Of a stretch of DNA of 64,000 bases, positions 50,401 to 60,200 are shown piece after piece. Origin of the DNA: Tubiluchus corallicola (lineage: Eukaryota > Priapulida > Priapulimorpha > Priapulimorphida > Tubiluchidae); NCBI GenBank assembly GCA_030141605.1, contig JAQGDQ010000278.1, positions 240,208 to 304,207 on the forward strand. Reading direction: 5' to 3'. The position numbers and the translations under genes are program-made. The notes under the pieces were generated by a model. The model saw only the letters and a program-made list of their open reading frames with translations, did not search any database and was not told where the DNA came from. The first letter of the stretch is position 1, and each line of letters begins with the position of its first letter.

Positions 50401-53400
50401 CAAAAACATACAATAATTGTACTGTTTTATATTACTAGTGTATTTTTAGAACTGTTTTAATGCTTCAGATTAGTAAAAAAAAGTTGTTGGTGAGATAAAA
50501 AATGGCTTGAGCAAAGTAAAAAAATTGTCATGAAAATTAAATGCGTGTCGTTAATTGAGAAAAAAGGTGTCAAATGTTTATCATCGTTAAAACAAAATAT
50601 CTTTGACTCACTGAACGGGTAATCGTTAAACGAAGATTTACTGTGATTTGTTTTTACCCATAACTTGCATTGATTTGTGCAACTCACATTTTTCATACCT
50701 GAAGTCCGTTCTCATAAACAATGAGTTAGGAGAGGGCCTTAATGAACTAATAAAAAACTACTCTAAGATGTTATTACCAAAGTATGATTTCATAAGTCAT
50801 ATTATTCATTATAATTTGTAATACTGATTTGTAATGTTATTCTTTTAGGAAGACATTTTGGTTAGATGTATTGAGACAATTGTTACCTCAGTACATGCCT
50901 ATGATGTCTGTTCACAAAAGAGATGCTCATCCTTGTTCTTTTACTCACATATTTTCGGAGGAGTATCCAGCAGCATTTTATTCGTACAAATGGTCAGAGG
51001 TATTAATGATTTATCGTCAAATGATCTCTTTAGACAAATAGAGTAGTATAGCAGCCTTTTTAAGATGTGCCGGTGGTGTACCAGGATTTAGTTGCTGTTA
51101 CTATGATGGTAACTTTACTTGTGATGAACTTTTGAAACACTAACCTCCTTCAGTTTTTCAGTTGAGTGTAATAAATAGTCCCATTTCAATAGATACAGAA
51201 TAGCCCCTGCCTAACAGTGAGTGTAATAAACCATTTCACAGTACCAGCAATTTATGATTATCGTGAAAAGATCAAAGATCATTTGTGTACACTTGACAAT
51301 GCCTCGCAGCCCAAGCTCTTGTAATAATAACAGTTTTAACAGCTAGCTAGTACCTTACATAGTTTATTTTTTCTTTTTCCCAAGCATGATCCTGCTAGTA
51401 AATCACTCTACCCACAGACTAATGCATAATTAAGTAAAGTCCATGTAAAACAACAAGGAAATGGCATCACAACCGAAGTTTACTAAACTAATGTGGCAGA
51501 TGGATTTGCTTTACTCACATGTCACATGGCAGTTGCAGTTAAGATACATTGCTGGTGTTCACTTAACTTTTGACCTACAGCAACTGCACGTGCACACAAT
51601 GAAACTGTGAAAAAGCTTATCTGAGGCAGTGGAGTAATAGTAAAAGTTGAAAGCCTTTTCTATTTAATTAATACTTATCCACATTTATACATCCTCCAAG
51701 GTATCATCAAAAGGATTTTAAATTTTTAATAGTCGAAAGCTGTTTGTGTACATTTTCAGATGCATTAACTTTTACCATTTAAAACGACTGCACTTATATT
51801 TTCAAATTACTTGTTTGATTATCCTGACTATTATTTGGTATTCAAAAACACTTTAGATCAAGTGACGGCATTTTTTAGATTTGATTTTAGCTATTAACAT
51901 ATATTGATAGCAAGTTGTGCTACGATAATGTAGGTCTAAACTTCATAGCTGATTTTTGAATTTGTTTGTAAGTCAACATAATTTAATTATGTTAACTAGA
52001 ATAACATATTTTTATGGTCTAATTTAACCCTTTATATTGTTTGTATTGAGCGTCAAATTGCAAAACATATAATAAAACTTCGGAATTGTATAAATACTTC
52101 AAATAACTGAGTGTTAAAATCTTTGGCAATACTGAACCTGCAATCAAGTATTTCTATTTTGGGAAAAAATAGAATAAAAGCATTAGCTAGTTGTGGAGAT
52201 ACTGACGTCGATGAAAGTACAAAGTGTAAACTTGTAACGAAATTCAATCAGTATTAAATTATATATTAACAGAATAGGTCTGTAGGCATAGTAAGGCTCA
52301 CACTTTTTAGTTGATTTAACTGTATTTATTAGTGCAACAGTGATTAGAATGGATACATATATGATCATTAATAATTATAGAAAAGTGATCAGCTAACAGG
52401 TTTATATGCAACCTATATAAAAGCCTCTCACTCATTGGCAGTCATGACGTGTAGTTTTAAGAAGCACAATAGATTGGTGATATATATACATATACATACT
52501 TATCCTCCTATATATACCTGGCCTCATTTTTCAAAGTTGAAATTTTGACATAAGTTATATGAATTATTCAGCAATGCCAAGTATGGGCCCTCAAGCTTGA
52601 GGTGCCCTAGGCTGTAGCATATACTAGCCTATAGAGTAATCCAGCCCTGGTGGTAATACTTGTATGTATACTATATTTTGTGAATAAAGAATGAATATAT
52701 ATTATATGTATAAAATTATATAATTTTTTGTTTGTAGATGATGTCAGCAGACTTGTTTAGTGCATTTGAAGAAGTGGGATTAGACAATAGAGATGCTTTG
52801 GGAACAGTTGGAAGAAGGTACAATTTTCTTACACATGCTTTAGTTTTATTATGTTAATATAAAACTAGCAAAGGCCCCGCAAAACATTTTGCGTATAAAT
52901 GTACTTATAATCAATAATGCGGGAACATCAGAGTACAATGGAATGATGTCAGAAGAATGTAAAACGTCAGCAGTTTTCTAAGCGAGTATCGCCCGAAATG
53001 GAACCTCCAATCAACTCCTAGCCCTTTGGTGTGGGTGAGCCAAAAAAGACACTCACCATTGTGTAGTTCTGTCTCTCCTGTTTCTAAAGAGCTATAAACC
53101 CCATCCATCTAGAATTGGGTAGTTGGGTCTGGGAAAAAGCCTGTTGAAAGAAACCTTTGGCCTGCCACAAAGTCCAAATAAGCCTATAACAGTCATTGTT
53201 GAACGGGCTATCTAACCATTATAGACACCGCCCTGACAAAAAAGTTTTGCAAAAAAGGTTTTTTGCCCCCCCCCCATTCCTCTCGGTGTCCCTGACACAA
53301 AAAATAAACCATCAATGTGACCACACTAGTTCGAAACCTTTCATTTGATTTATAGATCACCGAAAATGGTGCCGTTATCGAATCTTATATTAAATCCAGA

Positions 53401-55084
53401 TACCACCAAAATTAATTATGCAGGCCATAATACAATAGCTTTCTTCCCATTTTTGTAATATTGAGTAAAACTGTTGTACCGAAATCTCCTTGTATTTTTT
53501 AACTTTTTCAATAGCCTCTTTACTTTTTATACAAGTTGGCACACTCCAAACTAGCATTCAAGTTAGATGATTGTGGTTGGACTAGAACTTGGCTCATTAT
53601 CAAGGATAAGGTGCTTCTAAGATGAGTCACTGAACTGACAAAGGCATATTAGTTAAGTTTGGATGTGTGTTCATCCTCCCTCTATGAGCAAACAGCCAAT
53701 CAGCTTGATTAATGAAACCGCCCAGAGCAAGAATCGAAGCTGTACACTGATCCGCTCACTAACCAACCTCGATGCCAACTTTGGTCACCAGTCAGTTGGC
53801 TTGTTTTTAAATTATGTTTGTTTTTCTGTATGTTTTACAGAATTTTTCAAAAGCATACACGTATTTAGTTTTCTTCCTGATTTAAGTATGCATGCGTGGC
53901 TTGTCAGAGTAACAATGAACATTCTTTGAAGCTGTTGATAATACATTTGATGGACGACAGGCCTTAGAATCTTAATAAAGCTTGCAGGCTATTTTGAAAT
54001 GTTTTTACTTCATTTTATTTTAAAGTATTGTGCTATGTAGCATCAGTTCATTGATAATCACAGAAATTGTGTAAAACACTCCCATCTGGTGACCTCAAAA
54101 TTTTTTACAGTGAGTGAGTTGTTGCTTTCAGTTGAATTTCCCACAAGGTTTATTAGACTCACTGCTGCTTTTTCTAATTATACCTTCATTTCTGAAAGCA
54201 AATTAGGATTATTGCAAAGATTTACATTTCTTGTTCTGCAAATTATTGAGATTATTCAGAAAAATTCAAGGAGTAGTTGGTGGAGCTTTCAAGGACACAC
54301 AGTTTTCCAGTGCAAAAGAGTGAGAATTTTATGATTTGATATATCACGAAGGTATATTGCTCTGAGAATGAGCCTTTTTACAGTTGTGCCTCACTGTTGC
54401 TGTTGATTAAAGTTTAAGTGAACCCCACCAATGCATCTTAACTACAACTGTCATGTGACATGTGGGCAAAGGAAAGCCGTCTGCCACATTTGTTCAGTTG
54501 CGACACCATTTCGTTGTTGTTTTACGTGGACTTCACTTAATTATGCATTAGTCTGTGCATAAAGTGATTTACTTGTGAGTGAAGAGTTAGCTGTCAAAAC
54601 TATGACTATTACAATAGTATGGGCTGCAAGGCATAGTCAGTTTTACACAAATGCATTGTCTGGATCACTTAACCTTTGACCTTTTCATGATTGTCATCTG
54701 TCGCTCGAACTGTGAAAACGATTATTATCATGTGACTCCAGTGTAAAAAAAACTATATTGTCCACTTTTATATTACGGAATTTTGCTTATATGGAAATAG
54801 AAATAGAATTTGGCCTATTGTACAGCAGAGTTTGGTGTACTGGTTACTGCTGTTTGTACAAAAGCTGTTACCAGAAAAGATTTAAGATTTGATTTGAAAA
54901 TTTAAGCTATTCTGTATGCGTCTTCATTTAACATTTTTCCTTCACTTTCAACAGGTTTCGCGACACATTCTTGGCTTTGGGTGGAGGCTGTCACCCAAGT
55001 GAGGTATTTCGAAGATTTCGGGGACGCGATCCATCGCCAGATGCGTTATTGCAAAAATACAATCTTAGTGACGTGTCTTCTTAG
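32476..55084 (+). CDS. M3A-family oligopeptidase A-like zinc metallopeptidase, probably mitochondrial
   Basis: Eighteen exons: 32476-32561, 34540-34706, 35535-35674, 36992-37060, 37613-37773, 38810-38914, 40123-40305, 41272-41373, 42313-42453, 43658-43754, 44771-44837, 46689-46772, 47000-47118, 48618-48822, 49673-49748, 50849-50999, 52738-52817, 54955-55084. The sum is 2163 nt (720 aa plus TAG). Residues 1-29 are basic and hydrophobic without acidic residues, like a mitochondrial presequence. The rest aligns end to end with bacterial PrlC/OpdA (680 aa). Zinc motif HEFGH is at 506-510, with the third ligand Glu536 in WDAVE. GAWVESGR, FMENW and SGHVDTG are also shared. The C-terminus (LALGGG ... 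FRGRDPSPDALL) is closest to plant organellar oligopeptidase as remembered. The family cleaves short peptides, including released presequences. The substrate loop HIFSEEYPAAFYSYKW (634-649) keeps His634, Tyr640 and Tyr647. The HE and FGH of the zinc motif lie on different exons. The exon 14 donor (GTTGCC) is weak. Introns carry many repeats, listed separately. Confidence 0.95.
32629..32661. other. Perfect 14-bp hairpin in oligopeptidase intron 1
   Basis: CTTAAAGTGAGTTA (32629-32642) and its exact reverse complement (32648-32661) are separated by five bases, GGCAA. The stem is too short for a typical microRNA precursor, and the flanks do not extend it. Function unknown. Confidence 0.55.
33632..34090 (+). 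repeat. Dispersed repeat family A, copy 2
   Basis: Same orientation and ends as 2699-3222: GCTCGTAGCTAAAATTAGTG at the start, then GTGTTCTGGCTTCGTACAAG, AATAATTAAAGAAAAAA and GCCGCCACTGTT at the end. It lies in intron 1 of the oligopeptidase gene. Confidence 0.6.
34327..34395 (+). repeat. tRNA-derived sequence (SINE head or tRNA pseudogene)
   Basis: TTGGTCAGGTGGCAGAGCA resembles an A-box/D-arm and GGTTCATGTCCCG resembles a B-box/T-arm, at tRNA-like spacing. The first seven bases, GAACTAG, can pair with CTGGTTC after the T-arm with one G-U. The D-stem and anticodon stem do not pair well, so it is not a working tRNA. It lies in oligopeptidase intron 1, 145 bp before exon 2. Confidence 0.35.
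36542..36939 (+). mobile_element. MITE family C, copy 1
   Basis: 398-bp element with TIRs AATAAGCCTTTTCACAG and CTGTGAAAAGGCTTATT. Internal blocks shared with the other copies are AACTGTAATGTGAC, GTGGACTTTATTTAATT, GCATTAGTTTATG and ATATTACAATAGCATGGGC. It has no coding capacity and ends just before exon 4 of the oligopeptidase gene (36992). Confidence 0.8.
37830..38515 (-). pseudogene. Remnant of a non-LTR retrotransposon RT domain and 3' region
   Basis: The minus strand reads NVTSQGKQIEREHEVKYLGQ then IIRDNCKDDADILNKL. After a frame slip it continues with ILCRNFSFCSIDVKRVLFKY and CSSFYCFNIW. These match the KYLG-I--D ... RxxILLRKF-FCS-DVK--LF--YC--FY pattern of RTE/L1-like elements that encode EN-RT. 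Below about 38100 only AT-rich 3' sequence remains. It is a different lineage from the CR1/L2-like copy at 7947. It lies in oligopeptidase intron 5. Confidence 0.6.
39506..40011 (+). mobile_element. hAT-like non-autonomous element
   Basis: The left end CAGTGACTTG and the inverted right end CAGGGATGTGCAGTCC form imperfect TIRs. Both subterminal regions carry GGAGTCGGAGTCGG-type subrepeats (39530-39560 and 39930-39985, the latter also inverted). This layout is characteristic of small hAT elements. No matching 8-bp target duplication was found. It lies in oligopeptidase intron 6, just before exon 7. Confidence 0.5.
40600..40912 (+). repeat. Dispersed repeat family B, copy 3
   Basis: Matches 13428-13782: GGCAAATTTTAAGATAG, TTAAATTTACCGCTGT, TCTGAACTGAGAGGTACAGC, CATTTCCGAAATGCAGGC, GGGTCCAGTTTTCTTTTAA. 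It lies in oligopeptidase intron 7. Confidence 0.7.
44446..44530. repeat. Alternating purine-pyrimidine CA/TG-rich tract
   Basis: About 85 bases of ACACATGCATGCATGC-like sequence, nearly all alternating purine-pyrimidine. Such tracts can adopt left-handed Z-DNA. It lies in oligopeptidase intron 10. Confidence 0.6.
45405..46258. mobile_element. Foldback-like element with tandem-repeat inverted arms
   Basis: The right arm (about 45935-46258) is a diverged tandem array of a roughly 15-17-bp unit near CCTAGTACCAAACTTTT. The left arm (about 45405-45545) contains the reverse complement (TTTGGTACAGGTAAACTT and relatives). The spacer holds a GAT-repeat microsatellite (45573-45632) and AT-rich DNA. 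Long inverted arms built of short direct repeats are the hallmark of foldback (FB-type) elements. It lies in oligopeptidase intron 11. ORFs across the arms are repeat artefacts. Confidence 0.6.
47453..47513. repeat. 22-bp tandem repeat, about 2.8 copies
   Basis: Unit CAGATGGTTAGTCATAGGTA plus GG, starting at 47453, 47475 and 47497. It lies in oligopeptidase intron 13. Confidence 0.8.
47640..47950. repeat. 32-bp minisatellite, 7-8 copies
   Basis: The unit contains GGTAGATGATGCAAAAGTAG followed by ATGTAGGTTAAA, with a strict period of 32 (for example starts at 47732, 47764 and 47796). Outer copies are degenerate. It lies in intron 13 of the oligopeptidase gene, between the two exons that split the zinc motif. 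Confidence 0.9.
48970..49060. repeat. TTGATTGG-type simple repeat
   Basis: Degenerate runs of GATTGGTTGGTTGGTTGAC and GACTGATTGGCTGATTG in oligopeptidase intron 14. Confidence 0.55.
49978..50643. mobile_element. Non-autonomous relative of the Tigger element
   Basis: Begins CAGTAAGAATTTGCTTGAC and ends with the inverse of CAGTAAATCTTCGTTTAACG. The right-hand part (GGTGTCAAATG, then CATCGTTAAAACAAAATAT) is nearly the same as the Tigger right end at 11272-11310. TA precedes the left end, while TG follows the right. There is no transposase. It lies in oligopeptidase intron 15. Confidence 0.65.
51225..51620 (-). mobile_element. MITE family C, copy 2 (inverted)
   Basis: Ends AATAAACCATTTCACAG and CTGTGAAAAAGCTTAT. 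The reverse complement matches the other copies, for example GTGTTCACTTAACTTTTGACC and GCATAATTAAGTAAAGTCCA. It lies in oligopeptidase intron 16. Confidence 0.75.
52583..52649 (-). repeat. hAT-like terminal fragment
   Basis: The minus strand begins CAGGGCTGGATTACTC, sharing CAGGGCTGGATTA with the site at 17411 on the plus strand; both have a nearby GGGCCCT. Each looks like one end of a hAT element whose other end was not found. Confidence 0.35.
52864..53380 (-). repeat. Dispersed repeat family D, copy 2
   Basis: Inverse orientation of 1218-1590, starting ACTAGCAAAGGCCCCGCAAA and ending with the complement of GGCACCATTTTCGGTGATC. It contains an 11-base poly-C run near 53267. It lies in oligopeptidase intron 17. 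Confidence 0.6.
54367..54726 (+). mobile_element. MITE family C, copy 3 (diverged ends)
   Basis: Shares AACTGTCATGTGACATGTGG, GTGGACTTCACTTAATTATG, CATTAGTCTGTGCATAAAGT and ACTATTACAATAGTATGGGC with the copies at 36542 and 62702. The TIRs are degraded. It lies in oligopeptidase intron 17, 230 bp before the last exon. Confidence 0.75.
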
Positions 55085-55150
55085 TGATTTATTATGTAAA
55101 TTATGGTGTTTGTCCTGAAACATCATAAGAACCGTGTATTTGTACAGTAA

Positions 55151-55156
55151 AATAAA
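55151..55156 (+). terminator. Polyadenylation signal AATAAA of the oligopeptidase gene
   Basis: AATAAA lies 67 bp after the TAG stop (55082-55084), giving a very short 3' UTR. This is the first canonical signal after the stop. Confidence 0.6.
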
Positions 55157-55375
55157 ACAAGAAAATCTTTGACATTGAATGGAATCTGTTATAGTATTAA
55201 TTTTTACTACTATGTTAAATGCAGTTCAAATGATACTATATTACTTTGTGTTACACGTTACCATGTGAAAAGTCTAATGTTTATGACTGCAAATACCTGT
55301 TCATCAACTAGTGTTTGCTATTCAAAGAGTGCAAGTGGAGTAAGTAAACTGGGTTTTGGTGATCTGGCATGTCCC

Positions 55376-55750
55376 TCTCTTCCGTTTCCTTGCTTCTTTA
55401 TGCTTCGGCTTTCTGCTTTTCCCTCTCCCCTATTCCCACTTCCCTTGCTGCCTTTCCTCTTCTTTTTTCACTTGTGTCCTCTAACTTTTCTGGTCTTCTC
55501 TTCACCTCATTTTTCTTTCCTTCCCTTCCTTTCCTTTACGTTTTGTTTTTAATCATCTTCTTCCTTTTTTTCTCCAAGTTTTGGCTCCCTTTCTTGCTTT
55601 TCTTTCCATCTCTTATCTTCCCTCCCGTTCTTTCTCTCTTCTTTTGTTCCTTTTCTTTGTTTTTTGCGCCCCTATTTGTTCCTCTCCTCTCTTTGCCATC
55701 TCTTTTTTCTTCCCTTTTTCATCCTTTACATTTTCTCCTTCACTATTTAT
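55376..55750. repeat. Long polypyrimidine (CT-rich) tract
   Basis: About 375 bases that are almost all C and T on the plus strand, with very few purines. Mirror-like CT tracts can form triplex H-DNA. The two long ORFs across it (55169-55552 and 55369-55770), rich in Phe, Leu, Ser and Pro, are composition artefacts. Confidence 0.85.
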
Positions 55751-55889
55751 ATAAGGAAGTACCTTTTTAGCAGATGAGAAGATAGAAACGAGGAGAGGAG
55801 GAGCATTAATTCAGCTATGCCAGTGCCAGTAACCTGTGAATACGTAAATGACTCATTACAATCAGAAAAACTCTAAGAGTTGGATTGCA

Positions 55890-56453
55890 AAATAAGATAA
55901 TTAAGTAAATAGGCAAGTAAATAAATAATTAGGTAAATAAGCAAGAAAGTCAGTAAGTAAGTAATTAAGTAGGCAGGTAAAAAAGTAGGTTAGTAAGTAA
56001 GTAGTAAGTAAACAAGAAGTTAGTAAGTAAATAAATGACGAAATAAGTAAGTGTGAAGTTAGTAAGAAGTGAATAATCAAGAAGTAAGTAAGCCAGTAAG
56101 TAGATAAGTAAATAAATAACGAAATAAGTAAGCAAGCAAGTAAATAAGTAAGTAAATAAATAAAAATAAGTAAGTGTGAAGTTAGTAAGAAGTGAATAAT
56201 CAAGAAGTAAGTAAGCCAGTAAGTAGATAAGTAAATAAATAACGAAATAAGTAAGCAAGCAAGTAAATAAGTAAGATAAATAAAAATAAGTAAGTGTGAA
56301 GTTAGTAAGAAGTGAATAATCAAGAAGTGAATAATCAAGAAGTAAGTAGATAAGTAAATAAATAACGAAAAAAATAAGCAAGGAAGTAGGTAAATAAGTA
56401 AATTATAAAGTAATTAAATAAGTGTGAAGTAAGTAAGAAGTAGGTAAATAAAC
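55890..56453. repeat. GTAA-type tetranucleotide array with about 122-bp higher-order units
   Basis: Degenerate AAGTAAGTAAATAAATAA array. A larger unit marked by GTGTGAAGTTAGTAAGAAGT recurs at 56051, 56173 and 56294, a period of 121-122 bp. The minus-strand ORFs rich in Leu, Tyr and Thr here are translation of the repeat. Confidence 0.9.
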
Positions 56454-57158
56454 ACATTGTAAGTTAGTCAAGTGAAGACCCCAGTAAAATATCATCTATA
56501 GAGAAACGACCAACCGTGTCAGACAAATTTAACGGTTCTAATTCAGAATGTTCGCAAGTTTTCTATGGCAAAGTTAGGTGCAGAGTTAAGGGTTAGGGGT
56601 TAGGATTAGGGTTATGGTTAGAGTTTTGGTTGGGGTATTTAAATTGTGTAAGGAATTGTAAACTCCGCTAAAACTTTTGGCAAGTCATCGAAATTCTTCT
56701 GGTTACTTAGATGATACACAACAAAATGGCAAGACTACTTAAGTATTGGCCACTGCCCAGTCAGACATTCAGTGCTCCGAATATGGGCATCGAAAACCTG
56801 CATTTATCAGCTGATAATGAGCATCAAAGCGCACATGCTCTAAGGAAGGTCACGTTAATTGCAATGGGCGACTGAAATGATGTTTTTTATATTTGAAACG
56901 ACCTTTCAATCTTTTGCCAGTTTATGGTAGACACTGCCACTTAAATATTTCAACTTGATATCGCTCGATCGTTGAGAGTTTTTGCATTTTGCACTAGTCT
57001 AATAAATATCAACACACTGAAAACGTTGATTACTGCACCTGCGTAACACAAATTTGACACTCTGACTTATTTTTTCTCTTATGTCGTCATCTGTGTAGAG
57101 TATACTAAAGCTTCCGGTGGGTATTCCCGTGATTGCCGTGATCACATGTCAGAGCAGA

Positions 57159-57185
57159 CACGTGGGCTACCGAGGTCTTATAAAG
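57159..57185 (+). promoter_or_regulatory. E-box and TATA box of the secreted-protein gene
   Basis: CACGTG at 57159-57164 and TATAAAG at 57179-57185. The ATG at 57236 lies about 50 bp after the TATA box, leaving room for a short 5' UTR. A transcription start near 57210 would exclude the in-frame ATG at 57146. Confidence 0.5.
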
Positions 57186-57235
57186 ACAGCTCGTTCTCTT
57201 TAATATACCTGCAATATATAATACATCTCTTTATA

Positions 57236-60200
57236 ATGGCGACGTTACTTGTCCAACCTGTATTTATTCTGATTATAACCACAGTGGCTGCATTTAGATT
57301 AGGCCCACACAGGCATAGAAATGTAGTTGATGATAAAGCGTCATTGCCACTGTCGCCATCGTTAGCATTGTCTGCTAGACCAGACGTGAACAACTATGAA
57401 GCTTTCTTGAGGCTTCTGAATATGGAAGAAGCTACGTCGAATGAGCAAAAGAACGGCGAGGTATCGCTAAAACAAGATTCCAACTCAAGACGAATTGGTC
57501 AGGTATGATTAAACACTATCACTCTTCCTCTCTCTCCCTTACACACACGCACCTTTCCACTATTTAAACAATAGTATTTGCATATAGACATAGTATATAA
57601 TACCATTCTTTAAAGTGTGCCCTTTCTTTCGTTCAATTTTGTCCCTTTTGCATATAAACCTAAGTATGCCGTCCTTAGTCAACTTTAATTGCTTTTGTAT
57701 GGGAATTATCAACCTTAACGGAATTTAAATTATTAGAAAAATGCTCATACGAAAAATCTTGCATCAACCGCTAATATCTATATGGACTTTTTTGAGACTA
57801 TTTTTTTGAGAATTTCAGATACACTGTTTTATAAAGTTAATTTTGTTGTAAAAAATACTCAGGTAAGAATTCAACTGTACCGATATATAGATATCTCAAT
57901 GTATTCAAAGTTCACAGCTCGCGAATTTAAACATTGGATGAATAAACTTGAGTGTTACGCTTGTAAGATTATATAACCTTTATTAAATTATTAGACCTGT
58001 ATATATTATTATAGTAAGTATTAGACACCTTTCCTTCGTTTTTTGTGTTATCATGACCTGGCTAGACTGCCGATACAAAACTTTCGCCGATAGGGGCCTA
58101 TTTTTAGCAAGTTACAAAATTCTTTTTTTGACACATCAATTGCCACTATTTTATCGAGAAGGAAAAGCTTGGACCAAAGCTTGGGTCCTTAAAAATACCT
58201 TATACTCATAGTAATGCATGCAATTTTTTCATATTTTATTCTTTTCTATCAATTTTAGTTTTTTAGACAGAAACATTCATTCATTGATGTGGGTTCTCGG
58301 TTGAGTAGATAGAAGTGTGCGCTTTAAGTGCCTTTGCTGTGTGGTTGCCGTAGGCTACATACTTGCTCTGGGCGGTGTCATTCGTAATTTTGGTTGTCTA
58401 CCACATAGAGGGAGAATTAATGTAGACACAAAAGTAGCTGCGACATTTCTACTGGTCCAGTAGCTCACTTTTAATAGGTATATAAAAGTGTGAATTTGTC
58501 TACTCTCTGAGTCATTTAGCTTTAGTTATTAATCTTTTTAAACATAATATTAAGTGCATCTTGTAAACTCAAAGTTAAACTGGCATTGCTGCATTCCGAG
58601 TTGTCGTTTTTGCTAATTTATGGAAGAAATTTTGCCGTCATAAAATAAGGAGATATTCAACTGGCCAGACTAAAATCTTTTTATGGAGACAGTTTTATTT
58701 GTGTTTTATCAGGAAAAAATAAAATTAATAATTTTACTAAACCGGAAAACGGATGCGTAAATTATCGGATGTCTCGCTAAGTAATGTTTTGCAGACATCA
58801 GAAAAGTGACCCTCGCCATTAGCACTAACACGGCCCTTCAGATTCTAAGTAATTATTACACAAAATTGTCCAGTACGGAGAAATCAGTTGCTAGAATTTT
58901 TTTCAGTTCAACCTCTTATTATTTATAATGAAAATATTTTGCCACATTGAAATGTATGCCTGCTTACATCAAAGTCTTCCACATATATTCTTCTATCGTT
59001 TCTACCAAAATCCTTTAAATCTTGAAAAGTATTACGGACAAGTACGTAGACACGGTAACTTGCAGTGTTTTTTTGCCTGTCTATAGTATTTTTTAATGAT
59101 CTGTCTTGTATATTTATGTTTTGTGTGTTGGGTGCGTATGTGTGTGTATATGTAAATATTTTATTAGCTTCTATCGTAATTTCAAATAGTGTAACTGAGT
59201 GTTTTTTAATTTTTTATATAATGCTATGTACTTTTAAATGCACGAAATAAATTTAAAATAAATAATAAATAAAATCATTTCGATTTCATTTATGCCTTGG
59301 TAACTTTTCTTTACCCATTCTGTTACTATTTTTAAAGAAAACCAATCGCTGCTGTGAGCAAAAACTGTAGATTGTTAATTAAGTAGATGGAAGGGCCCAC
59401 ACACGCCCACGCATTAGCTTGTATCATTCTATCTCCTAATGGATTCTTGTCCTGTAATGAGTGTCCATTTATATATCAGTAGGATGCTTATGTAAAAAGC
59501 CTCAATGTTTGCAAATAAACGAAGCATTTTATGCTAAGCAAACGCTGCAGCTATTCTGATGCCCTCCTTTTGTCAAAATAGGTCTCTGGAAATTCTATAT
59601 CAATTGCAGGGAGGATTGGAGAAATATAATTTTTTGTAAGACGAGTATAGCATTTTAATATTTTGCATTGCTGAGTAATTCATTTAACTTAAAATAAAAC
59701 TTCAACTTTAAAAAAGGAGGCCCGGGTGTCCGAAAATCTGGCCCCTGCTTGTGGTCACATATTTGAGATAAAGGGCCCCTGTTGAGGCTTTTTATTTGAG
59801 ATAAGGGGTTCTTTGTTTGAGGCCTTTATTTGAGATATTTGAGGCCCTAGTTGTAAGTTGTGTAGCCCTAGTTCATGTTTGTTTATCCTTCAGAGGGAAG
59901 CACCATAATTTCATTAGCTTAAGGGCTTCAAAAGATTCGGTTCTGGGTAGAATAGTTTTTCGGTATGTCTCTTGCATCTGAATGATATGTGGAAGCCTGT
60001 ATACTCTCAGTGCACTAAATGTCTAACTAATGAATAAGTCCATGTGAATCTAACTGCTAATTACTGAATAAGAGAATGAATGAGTAATTTACAAATACTG
60101 AAATCATAAATAACGAGATTTCGACTCCGTCGACTGCTGACTTGCCTTCTGACCAAGATATGCATTTAGCATAGCATTCTGTAAACACAAATACTATAGT

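Noticed and set aside
32476-55084. Bacterial contamination as the source of the oligopeptidase A-like gene
   Set aside because: Eighteen exons with GT-AG introns full of the same repeats as the rest of the window rule it out.
55169-55770. Two overlapping plus-strand ORFs of 127 and 133 codons
   Set aside because: Translation of the polypyrimidine tract; Phe/Leu/Ser/Pro-rich in every frame.
55901-56381. Two minus-strand ORFs of 145 and 138 codons resembling membrane proteins
   Set aside because: Translation of the GTAA tandem array; the apparent Leu/Tyr-rich helices are repeat artefacts.
57146-57235. Upstream in-frame ATG of the secreted-protein gene (30 extra residues)
   Set aside because: It precedes the TATA box, has a weak start context, and would bury the signal peptide.
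57782-57976. 64-codon ORF in intron 1 of the secreted-protein gene
   Set aside because: No suitable splice sites in phase and no recognisable features.
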